In this document: positions 12,501-24,500 of the stretch, in pieces | How positions within the stretch are numbered: position 1 is the first letter of the stretch | Layout of the letters: each line of letters opens with the position of its first letter | From: Nepenthes gracilis | Lineage: Eukaryota; Streptophyta; Magnoliopsida; Caryophyllales; Nepenthaceae | Assembly (NCBI GenBank): GCA_033239525.1 | Contig: BSYO01000014.1 | Coordinates: 13,934,021 to 13,998,020, forward strand | Length of the DNA: 64,000 nucleotides | Direction: 5' to 3' | The notes under the pieces: generated by a model | The model's database searches: none | Told to the model about the DNA's origin: nothing | The model's input: only the letters and a program-made list of their open reading frames with translations | Translations under genes and position numbers: made by a program

Positions 12501-15500
12501 CTCAAGCACCCCTCGAGCACGCCTCGAAGACGCACCTTTTGGAATCGGCGCTCGGGCACTAGTCGCACGCGCGAATACTGTAATTTTTGCACGAATATCG
12601 CACGACCATCCGATGACTATCCGTTTGTTATAGTACCCACAAAGGAGTGACCAAAACCCAACACTTAGTACCAGTATTTGTATATAGAACTTACATCCTT
12701 TAACCAATTTTCTGTTATTCAATTACTTACATCCTTTCTCTGGCTATTTACTGGCTCAGTATTTGTATATAGAACTTATGTTCCTCGAGTGAAACATCTT
12801 GAGCATCTAATAAGTTCGGCTCAAAAAAAGAAACTCTTGAAAAGGTTAAGCAATGATGAGCACCAATAGACTCACAAGTGGATTTTAAATAAATAAGAGC
12901 CCAATTACAAAATGGCCTACTTCTTCATTCCCAGTGGATATCGACATAACTGGTAGCTTTCATGACAGAAGAGGCTCATTATGAAAAAATGAGGAGATGA
13001 CCAGCTAATCTAAAATTGCAACTGTACCTGCTTCCATAGATATACGCACCACATGATTAAGCTTGTCCTCGGGTTTCAGGCCACAATGGACTTCACTAAT
13101 TCCCACAATATTTGCAACTCTCCATGCGCTTGACTCATGATCACCAGTCAGCATTATCACCTGGAACTTCCCTTGTTCTCGCAACCATGAAATAACATCG
13201 GAAACACCAGGTCGAGGAGTATCCTCAAAGTGAAACAGTGTCACCTGCACAAAAAAGGTGAACTAAGTAATCTGACAAGACAAAGAAGAGAAAATCAAAA
13301 GATAGCATCTTCTCAATTGCTGAGGAATGTCTCCTAGAATTAATCGTCCCTTTAATTAGTGAAATGAACAAACTCAGTTCTAAGAGCATAACACTTTTGA
13401 ATGTACTACCACCAAGAATTGAAAGTTTAATGTGTAAACACATACTACCAACAAAACAACCAAAAAAGAACACAATAGATATATTCGCACAACCAAGCTA
13501 GTCCACCAAAAATATAGGTGAAAGATGAAATGACTTATCCACTTAAATTGGAGCAGAAAGAATAAGAAATAGGAGAGTCAGAAGATGAGTAGGACGAAAG
13601 CTGTGAAAAGGTTGTGTAGAAATTTTGGCTTGCTTCTATTTTGAATCTACATGGCTCTTTTTGGAGGCACTTCTCATGACGCACTTGGTCTTCAATGATC
13701 TTTTATATTGCTATTGAATTCTATCCATGTAAATGAGTCTCAACTAGTACTAATGTAGTGTTTGGTATGTAGAATGACGTTGACTTGTCTGAAGTATACT
13801 TGCTTTGTATCTTTGATTTCCGTTGGTGGGGCAATCCCATCTCAAGTGCACTCTGCTTTTCACATCAATGAGAATAGACAGTAGTGAAGACAAAGAAAGA
13901 AAGAAAAACAAACTTTGGAGACACCCCACCCTTTTGGCCTTACGTCCTAAAAAGATGTAACAATCTACTCACTATTCATTGACCTTGACGTGTTTTTTTG
14001 TCATATAGTTTTCCTCATATTCTCTTTTTCTTTTTCTTTTATTTCTTTATATATTTTCACTTCCTTTCTACAATTGCTTTATTTGAAATTAACAAAGTAT
14101 GCCATTTTTTAACAAGTGCAATTATAGTGTTGATGGGTCCATCTGTTGCAACCGCAACAATCTCGGCCGATTTTCCAGCAGCTGATGCTGTTTTCTTGTG
14201 GAAATAAGGGGGAAGGGGAGTTCTGGGGACGAGGGAGAAGACGAAGAACAGTAGGGTAGAGAGAAGTTCGAGAGAGAGAGAGAGAGAGAGAGGAAGAACA
14301 GACGAGAGAGAGAGAATTGGGAGAGAGAGATAGAGAGGAAGAGTTGAGAACGAAACTGATTTTTGCCTTCTTTTCCCATTGCTGGCTTAACAGTATATAT
14401 TTAGGGGTAACGGGAAACGGGATATAACAATAACGGGGAACGGGGAGCAATTAACAGCAAAACGGGGAATGGGAAACAAGAAACGGGGAACGGGAAAACG
14501 GGTACGGGCGTAACATTGCCCCATCCATCAAAAGAACCTTGTCCTCAAGGTTAGACACAGATAAAATTCTAAAGCATCAGGATCCAGCGTAACGCAATAT
14601 TTCCCCGTGGAGACATACTCTGGAGCTGCATAGCCTTCTTTGTTCATCACCCTCATCGAGACAGAAGACGAACTAGCAGAGGGGCCAAGTTTTGCTAAAC
14701 CGAAGTCCGAGATTTTGGCATTGTAGGTCCCACCTAGGAGGGTGTTAGAGGTCTTGATGTCTCGGTCTGTGACACGGCCATCTAATGTGTGTAAGAAGGC
14801 AAAGCCTTGGGCAGCTCCAATTGCAATTTTAAGCCCTAAATCCCATAGTAGTGGCTGGACAGCAGAGCCCCTGCCCAACAGGTGGTTTTCCAAGCCTCCC
14901 TGCTGCATCAATTCAGAAACAAGCAGCAGCTCTGTCTTCCCAGCAATAACCCCACAGAACAATCTTTCCAGCACTAAGTTCAACATCCAAACCCAGCACA
15001 TTGGAATTCCATACATCAAAATCACTACCAATTTCAACACAAGATACAGCAGCTGATAGTTCCAAATGATTCACATCCGAAAGACACACATTCTCAAGAG
15101 ATTTCCAGAGAGAGGAATTCTTTGGGCTAAAAAATGCAGCAGTAATATAGCAGTAATATAGCTGGGGGTGCACAGCTGCTGCAACAACAGCACCAACCAC
15201 AACGTATCTCCAAATCGACAGCATCTGATCTGCAGTAACTAAGCCAGTTTGTCCCAGCAATAGTTGTATAACAGGGATCTGGAATGATAAGCCTGTGCTG
15301 AACATGAGTACAAGGAGAAATTCAAAATATTGATCAATTGACCAAAGAGATTCAACAACCCCCTCGGAATAATTTATGAAAAAGTTCAAGGCAGCCGGGG
15401 TAAGAATGTAATAGGAGAAGACAATCCCCGAATAGAAAAGCACCGAGGAGCCTAGAACTATTGGCCCAGGGAACCTTCTCTCTGCTCCAGTTAGACCAGG

Positions 15501-18500
15501 AAGAACAAAGGCTATGATCTCGTAGAGAATAACAGGGCTCCCCAGAAGAAGGCCACAATATCCTGATACCTTTAAAGTTGTGAAAAAAAACTCGCCAGGG
15601 GCTAGTTGCAGAAATCGAACACCTTGCTCTTTAACAGGAGATTCTAGAAGCATTATCAATTCTTTAGAGAATGCAAAACATCCAAAAATCATAGCTCCAA
15701 CAGCCAAAATTGACACAAATGCTCTCTGGCGCAGCTCTTCAAGATGATCAAAGATGCTCATCTCTTTATCATCAGGAAGAAGCTCTTTACTAGGATATAG
15801 AAAATCATAAACAGCACTTCGCTCAGTTTTTTGGTCAGCATTCCATAAATCGCCTGAGCCATTAACCAAATCTATGTCACCTTCTGTCTTGTTGTTGCCG
15901 AGAGCATTATTGACAAGACCAAGCGTATGATATGGATCATGTAGAATTGTAGTAACAATAAGGGCAGCACCGGATGGGATGGCATAGGTTTGATAACAAC
16001 ATCCAACATTGGCACCAACGTCGTCAGCAATAACAACTGAATGTCTCAGGTGGTCCTTGAGGATAGGTTTGATAAATTTGCCTACATTGGCTATGCCAAC
16101 AGCAGCAGTTTGTGGATAAATACCTCCACCAACTCTATCCATTGAAGTCAGGGAAGACCCACCAAAACCATATGCATTGGTTAATCTCAACGGACCTCTC
16201 TCGAGGGTGGTTTTGGTATACGCACAAGGCTCACAACTAATGCCTCCAAAATTTGGAAAATCTCTTCTGCTGGCCTCGACTAGGATCGGCTTACCATATC
16301 CAGGTCCACCAGTAAAGGAACCACCAGTTGGAGGCCCGGGTCCCTCAGTTCCACTCCTGCTTCTTTCATTTTTGAAGTGAAAAGGGACAGAACCGTTCAA
16401 CAGCTTAGGGGGGAGAAGACCGCAATTATGCACAAGAGGAGCAAGGTGTCTGCACTGAGATTTGGGCGTGATCACCAGTTGGCCGTGAAGGACCTCCTGG
16501 TTGGACTGACAACCCATGGAATTCGCAATTTCTCTCAAACGTTGGGTGTTAGAATTACCCACTGTTAACAGTAGCAGGTGTTCATCGTCCAACACAAGAA
16601 GAGGCCGATACTCTATTTTTGGAGACGAATCTGTTGAAATTCGTCCTCATTGGAGCTCGCTTCTGTATGTGGAATGAGGCTCTGACCACTGTCACCCTCC
16701 AAATCCAGGTCTATCGGATTTAATTTCTTGAGTGGGAGAAGGTAATTCGGCCGATTTGTGACAGTTTGTGGTTTAGCGATTTGGAAATCAGAGGGTGCAG
16801 TCGAAGGTGAGAAAAATGAGGCAAGGTGAGAAATCGAAGGTGGTTCGATGAATTGTTTCTTGACGCGAGGCAAGGAGGGAGAAATTTCAGTGAAGGTTCG
16901 CTGGAGTGTTGTGGTAGGTGGCTCGTCGAATTGAAAATTAGGAGACGCATGTGGATGGGGTCTCTCGATTCGAGTCAGAGGCGGCAAAGGTTCAGTGATG
17001 GAGGTTCGAAGCGCTTCAGTGGTGGAAACCACAACCGCTGGTGAGTTTGAAATTGCAGAGGAATTAGCGAAGGTGGACAACGAATACGGTGATGGAGTGA
17101 CTGGTAGGATGGTTGGAGGAGAAGTAGAAGAAATTACAGAAGGGGAAGAGGTCACTGACCGTTTAGTGTTGCGCTCGAGTCGGTGGAGTGGCGGTACAGC
17201 CATCTGCAACTCGTGGAACTCCTTGGTCTTTTCTGGTACGCTAGGGATTGGAGTAGGTAATAGGGGGGAATTTGGAGAAGGCGAAGTCTGGCGATCGAGG
17301 CGAACCAGAATTTGGCGTATAACTGAGCGTATATCCTGCATGATACTGGCGAGGGACTCCTCGTGAGCCTTGTACCTCGTCTGCATCCCGTCCGCCATTT
17401 CCTCTCAATGAAAGCACCAATTTGTTGCAACCGCAACAATCTCGGCCGGTTTTCCAGCAGCTGATGCTGTTTTCTTGTGGAAATAAGGGGGAAGGGGAGT
17501 TCTGGGGACGAGGGAGAAGACGAAGAACAGTAGGGTAGAGGGAAGTTCGAGAGAGAGAGAGGAAGAACAGACGAGAGAGAGAGAATCGGGAGAGAGAGAT
17601 AGAGAGGAAGAGTTGAGAACGAAACTGATTTTTGCCTTCTTTTCCCATTGCTGGCTTAACAGTATATATTTAGGGGTAACGGGAAACGGGATATAACAAT
17701 AACGGGGAACGGGGAGCAATTAACAGCAAAACGGGGAATGGGAAACGGGGAACGGGAAAACGGGTACGAGCGTAACACCATCACTCATGAACAGACTCGG
17801 ATGTCGAGACCCACAGTGAAAAGGCTGTCAGAAAATTGCGACTCAGGAGAAGACCCCCTAAGCCCAAAGTCTGAAGATCGCACAGTTCAGGATCATCAGC
17901 CAAGGCATGAACCAGCCCAACAACCCGCCATGAACAACCCTATAAGGACAGCCCACGATCTTTTTTTTCTGGATATCGAGGAAACATGCCATAACTGGTC
18001 AGCACAAGCCTTACAAATATTCCGAGAATATTCGCCCATGATTTGTACAATCTCTCCCAAAGTGGCAACTGCCATGCCAAGCGCCTCCCATGACCACATC
18101 AAAAAAGGAATCTTCTTAACTAAGGACGGTTGTCATAAACGGCACCCACAATCCACGTGGACAGCCACCTGCCAGCCTTGGCGCCCAACAGCCTAAGTGC
18201 TATAAATGCTTGTTTACACTTACAAGCAAGTGGAGGAGGGAGAGGAAGACAAAAGTATTACAAATCCCATCCAGAAGGCCCTGCCCAATTCATCTAGGAG
18301 GCCTGCCCACCAATCCTTCTATTCAGGAGACCTGCCCACCAATCCTCCCAGGAGGAGGCCTGCCCACCAATCCATCCAAAAGGTGCCATCCGAGGAGTCC
18401 AACCCTTTGCCTAAGAACCGCCCTTCATTCAAAAGGCCTGCCCTCTATCCAAGAAGCCTACTCTCCATCACAGGAGGCCATCCAGGAGGCTTACCCTCTA

Positions 18501-21500
18501 TCTAGAGGTATTTTCCTCTATCCAAGAGGCCTGCCTTCCATACCTCCAAGCCGTCCCTTAGTCAGGCGTACATCTAGTCACATCTCAGTCGAGCGCACCT
18601 CCAAGCCGCCCATCAATCGGGCATACCTCGAAGATGCCCCCCAGCAGGGTGCACCTGTAACTGCCCCTTAGTTGGGTGCATCTCTAAACCGCCCCTCAAC
18701 TGAGCACACTTCTAAGCCGCCCTTTAGTCGGGCGCACTAAAAACTCAATCCCCACTTCATACCTCAAAGCATATTCTTACATCCTCGCATCTTTCTATTA
18801 TCTTGGAAAAATATCTGACTCGAACGTCGGAGGATAAACTGGGAAGCGAGTACCGTCAATTCTCTGACCTCTCGTTCGTTTGTTGTATTGTGCAGGGTTT
18901 AGGTTCGAAGAGATGGGGACCGAATCAACTCCAATTCAACTCGATGTGGAAGATTGTGTAACTTCCTAACCCGTACAGCAACCCGGATCCAGGGACGTAT
19001 CAAATTTCATCAAACATCAATCAGAAAAATGCCTTGCAAGAGTGTACTCAATTGGTGTATTATTATCACATGTAATATTTTTTTTCCTTTTAGTAATTGA
19101 CAAATATGAAATCAAAATATCCATTAACAAATATTAGCAAAACCAAAACAATCTACTGAACAAAGTCTGTTCCTCAGAAAATTATCAAATTCAGAAAATC
19201 AATTGTTATAGGCAAGAAAAAAATTGCCCCTACTCTTAACCTGACTTTCCTATTGCAGCCTAATGTTTCAACCAGAGTACCTATCTTCCTTGCAAATTGG
19301 CAATTGGGATCATTCGGCCATGTAAGAATAGAAATAAATATATAGTAGAATAGAAGGTAAATATCCTTTAGGATATACTGTGAAATATTCTATAGGGATA
19401 ATTTAGTACTTTACATTGTATGTAAATACTTCTATATAATGGTGAATGCCAAAACCCTAAGGTATGAATTCTCTCTTATCCTCCTCTCTACTTACAGTCC
19501 AACTTGGGTAACACCAGCAATTTTGGTACACAATATTCAATGTCCTGACCAGATAGGATGTAGTGACTTCCTGGCCAATGGTAAAATTTTGTAGCATAAT
19601 GTCAGATTGTAGGCCAATATGTCACTTGAATGATAGAAGGCAAAAAATCACCGTTATGGTGTAGTAGCAGCATGCACAGACTATTCCAAACAGAGGTCAT
19701 TGGTTGTATCCACAGGTTGGGATGCCTAACTACATACAGTCAAAAATTAAAATGACTATAATCTATGTGAACTTCAAAAATTTCTTGGACGCTGAGGGAA
19801 GGAGAACATGCACAAAAAATTTAGCATTACAGTGAAACAATAGATATTCAACACTAAAAACACATTTATACCAACTTTGAGCTAATCAATATTTTATGCA
19901 AGACAATACTATCGCAAACAGATTCCTGAAATGGAAGCAAAAGCAGTCACAAAAATAAAATTGTAAGGAGACCTGATGGCAGACAGCTTGAAATATCATT
20001 CCTTGGTTGCAGGGAAGGAATTTGTGGTGGCTGAGGTTATAGATTCATGGCTTTAGGCTTCAACATGGTGATTTATGGGATCATGCACCAAAGAGTGCCT
20101 TGGTAAAGAGAGAGAGAGAGAGAGACGTCCTCCATGACTAAAAACTTGAACTAATTGATCCAAGTGCCGTAGGCCATTGTTTGTGGACCCTAAAAGAACC
20201 TGTGAAGTGACACTCCATGCAAAAAAAAAACTCGCCAAAGTGACCAAAAAAGGCTACAAATTTGGCTGAGCCCATCAATAATTAAAAGTAGTGACTATGA
20301 ACTTCTGTCACCGATTAGCATTCCAAAAATTACACTAATCTGTAGCCCAAAAAAACTACCATAATCCTTCCTGTATGAGACTATCAACCCAAATGACATA
20401 GCTCCTCAAATTTACTAAGCAGTAGCTAAGAAAATACCAAACAATATAAAACTTAGGAAAAGTCATAATGATTCCATAGCAAACAACAGTAGCAGAGAAG
20501 ATTCGTTTATTCTTAAAATGCTTTCTACAAACATCTAATCCTCTGAATCTATTGTGGCATCTTACCTTAAATTATCCATAAGATTAACTGATAAAGGCAT
20601 CAGAAATGGCATTACCTTCTCATTTACTGAAAGTGCAGCATGAACAAACTCATTTCCATAGAGAGATGTGTTCACAGCTTCCTTAATCTTTCTGGACTCA
20701 TCCTCCGTTTTGAAAAGTGAAGCTATGTAGTCAACAGAGCCCAGTGTTGCTTTCAATTGTTCACCTCCTCCAATTCCTGACTATAACAAAACACCAACCG
20801 ATCAACTACTAAGGAGATGAAAAAAGGAGGCACAAGGCAAAATAATTTCCCCCTACAATCTTGTCACATCATCAGATGAGTTGTGAGATACAAAGTTTTC
20901 ATTTTACTAGATACTTTCGGAAAACAAAAGGAAAAGAAAGCTCCACAGCATTTTGAGTAGTACTATGAAGATGTGATTCTCCCCCACCCCAAAATACCAG
21001 ACTAAAACCCAAAAAAGAGAAAAAGGAAGAAGAAAAGCAGTAGAGAGGAAAACCATGAACCTACACATTGAGACAGAATACACTACCTCAGTACAAGACA
21101 CTGTGGCAAAAAGTCCTCTCCCAGGTATAGACTCAAAACTTTTGATAGAAATAGAAGGCAGGTCTTTTCCCACACTATGGTCCACAACAGCTCTGCAGAA
21201 AACCCGAAAATGGTTAGTGCCCCAAGGGATAATGAATTATAAACAAACACTACATGCAAACTAATTTCAACTCAATACAGCAATATTGATATGAACTACA
21301 TTATAAATTTTTCACCCTTGAATTTAAATGGCTAACACAATCTAATGCACACAGCTCCTTATGTCACTTCAAAAGTCCTGAAAAGAAATTAGGCTTCAAA
21401 CCATCCTGATTGGCAAGGGCCTTCCTTGTTGCCAGTTGTCCACTATTTATGATTTTCTCCAGCACACAGAGAAATATGAAGACATCAAATAGCATAGTCG

Positions 21501-24500
21501 AAATAAGAAGAGGCTGAACAGTAATTACTAACCAATAAGAAATACAAAGTTATAACCCCTCCCACCACCAAAAAAAGTGGTGGCAGGTCTTCCATTTTCA
21601 CCTACGGACACAACTGCTGCAGATAGAATGGGTAACAGCATTTTTTCAGAAGTAACCATGCTGTTGAAATTGGTTGCTGTTACATGATATTTTTCTTCCC
21701 AAAGATCAAATCCAAACCAAAAATCCAGATAAAAGATGAAAACAATAAATTAACACAATATAAATATATAACATGTTTCAGCAACAATACCTCCCAATAG
21801 GATGAGTGGTACCCTTCTCCATGGCAGCAGCTACAGCAAGAGCTTCTTTTTCACAACTGGGGACACAACATGAAGCAGTTTCCGTTTTATCATCCATAAC
21901 ATGATGCCCATGGATTGGTTCCATTGCTTTAAATTTGAGCTCCCCAGTTGTCAAGGTACCAGTTTTATCGAATGCAATAGTGTGACAAGAAGCAAGAGCA
22001 TCCAGTACGTGACCACCTTTCAGTAATATACCCTGAGGACATAAATTACTCGCCAATGTGAGGACTGCTTCGGTGCATGCTTTGGAGAAAAAGTGAATTA
22101 AAGACAAAGCAGAGTTGTGTTAAACATGCCCAATGCCAGTTGGCTCAGACCAAAGTTTAACTTAGGGCAGGTAATCAAGCAGGTTCTATAAGGACACTTT
22201 TGTAGTGTATTTCAATACTGGGAACCAATCATGATTGATATTAACTGTGGCCATGAGCATCTGGTTTGAAACATGATCAGATAATCATCTTCTTTAGGGA
22301 TTATAACAAACCGGCAGTACTGGAAACTCTTCAAAACAAACACACACAAACACAATTGATAAAATTCATGATGGGATTCACCCATGGATAGAGATCATAG
22401 TAAAAAAGAAATCATATCACCATAGCCATCTCAAGTCCTACGGGTACAATTGAAAAAATAAGTCATTAGATAAGAGAAAAACAATAATCCAGTAGAACTT
22501 TTTGCAAGCCATCAAAAGAATAATATTTAGCTTTAACAGTAGCCAAAGAACAAATTACGGACTGAAGCACAGAATGCCAGGCACATCAATTTTTTTTTCT
22601 CTTTATTTGGTCAATTAGTACCCAGTCAGATCTCAAGCTCAAACTTCGGAGTTGTCCTCAAGGGTAATGCCAGGCATACTGATGAGATCAACAAAAAGGA
22701 CCTGAAAAATATAAATTAAAACAGTAGGGAAAATCTTATTAGTTTAGGATCTTGTTTCAATATTTTCTCCCTGTTGGTATTTTTCTAGGACTTTATGTAA
22801 GATAATATATCAGATTCTAGATTTATTAATCCACTCCAATTAGATTTCCAATTTTTTTTCTTTATCAAAAGTATATGAATGGGCAACTCAAAACAGATTT
22901 AATCATTTTTTGACTATTATTAGGCTAAAGTAGAAATATTTTATATTAGCATATTCCATAATTAGGAAAACTGGTAGTCAGAAAGACTCTCAAACATCAA
23001 TGAATACTAGCGCCCACGGTGTTCATATGAAGGCCAACATCCACAGTTCCTATACATGATGCACGCCTATTACGTGCATAAGTGTATTTTGTCCATAATG
23101 TCAACGCCTGATACACGCATATACAGTGCATAAGCATATTCTGTGTAGAACGCTTGCGTTTAAGGGACCCGTGTCATGCACGAGCATAATTGATCCAGAA
23201 TGCTAATGCCTAATGAGCATTTATGTGACACTCATGCATTGCTTTACACATAAGCACTGGCACACTGCTTCTTTTTAGACTCGAGATTCTTAACCTACTT
23301 TCAACTTATTCTATAAATACCTCTCTTTTTTTCATCAAAGGGACATAGAAAATTGGTTGTAAACCTTTGTGCTCTTATTGACTAAGCAAAAGATATTCAT
23401 TATTAGAGAAAGCCCAACCATTCTCATGAGATGAAATTATCAAAGTTTTCTCATCCAACCTTTCCTACCATTATTTATAAACTTGTTCCAAGCTGCAAGC
23501 CCACGCTGTGACGTTGGTGGTGTGGACACTAGATTCCAATAGAGTGTGAAGATGCACAAGCAAGTGAAGCAATTCCAATAAGAAGATCAGAAGCCATCCA
23601 ATTCCTCTGCTGTGAACAAATTTGATGAATTCCTTAGTAGAAGTCAGGAATCAGAAGTAAGTCAGTTAAGATTTAGTACGTCTATATCATTCAATATAAA
23701 TTGACTTCTATATACATTTCTTTCACTAGTTAGAGAAATCTCAAGAGTTTTACTTGAAAATTAATTATTTTTTGGGTTTCCATTTATTACTAAAATTTGT
23801 GCGCTATATTTCATTATTGTCTCAAATTTATTTTAGTCCAAATTAATTTTTCTAATTTTTTTTTTTTTTACTTCTAGAAAAAAAAAATACTTTACGTGTA
23901 TTGTTTATTCATACATTATTTGCTTCCACTATTTACAAAGGGCATAAACAAATCATGATTAGGGTCCCATTGTTTTTCATAAAGAACAGAATTGTAATTA
24001 TAACTATATAATGCTATAAATGAGTGTTTAACGCCCATTGAATACTAAGCCTTTTCTCCCTTTCTCCCCTTTCTCTATATTCAATATGGTATTAGAACTA
24101 GGATTCCAAAAACCCTAGCAACACCGACGCCACCGTACCATTGCCACTCACCACCGACCACCACCGCATAGCCTCCACACCACATAACCCACGAATGTCC
24201 GTACCCCTAGCCCCAAATCACAAAGGTCATAACCCCCAATTCCTTGTTTCTTATTTTTCATACCTACAACAACCACAAATCTAATTGGAAAATCAACTAC
24301 ACCATAATGATTGACTTAGAGAGCTACACTAGAGCCTGGAAGCCAACCCCCCACAACACCACACAACACTTCTCTCATGGTGCACATCTCCTCTTATTTC
24401 TCCAATCCACAACAAACCGCAAAGTTAACTGGAGAACTACTTAGACCAAAGTAGTTGCCTCAAAAAGTCACACCACAAGCCGCAAGCCACCATCCTCACC

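Larger units (their letters stand above)
14144..17777 (-). mobile_element. Young non-autonomous LTR retrotransposon carrying host gene fragments (TatC, receptor-like kinase)
   Basis: Two near-identical LTRs (14144-14515 and 17423-17777) flank about 2.9 kb and sit between perfect CCATC duplications. Read on the minus strand, the order is: 5' LTR, primer-binding-like site, gag-like N-terminal frame (17398-16613), a 560-codon open frame holding the TatC core (16595-14913), kinase-derived sequence (to about 14590), purine tract, 3' LTR. No protease, reverse transcriptase, RNase H or integrase is present, so it must have been mobilised by a partner. The host fragments lack introns, which implies capture through RNA. 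It lies in HMA1 intron 9 in the same orientation as the gene. Element type and boundaries are well supported; the identity of part of the cargo is not. Confidence 0.88.
14128..19016. repeat. Older Tat-type gypsy LTR in HMA1 intron 9, split by a younger element
   Basis: If the 14144-17777 insertion and one copy of its target duplication are removed, the sequence from TGTTGATGGG at 14128 continues directly at 17783 and runs to TTTCATCAAACA at 19016. The ends form an imperfect inverted repeat, and near 18810 there is GACTCGAACGTCGGAGG followed by a T-rich stretch ending GTGCAGG, as in the LTR at 4384-5347. The reconstructed LTR is about 1.25 kb. I found no matching target duplication (TATAG before, TCAAT after), so the ends are provisional. 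Confidence 0.5.

Noticed and set aside
14122..14450. Minus-strand frames of 85 and 113 codons rich in serine and leucine
   Set aside because: They translate the GA/CT microsatellite of the LTR; the same artefact appears in the other LTR copy at 17241-17719.
15171..15818. A functional nuclear TatC gene
   Set aside because: The copy lacks introns and its C-terminal segments, is fused to unrelated sequence and lies between LTRs; it is a captured fragment.
18206..18671. Plus-strand frames of 99 and 153 codons
   Set aside because: They lie on proline-coding GC-rich minisatellite units within an LTR; no known domain.
23000..23240. Possible CRISPR-like or satellite array because of recurring CATAAGCAT and ACGCATA words
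   Set aside because: Spacing is irregular and repeats are too short and imperfect; CRISPR arrays are not expected in a plant nuclear genome.
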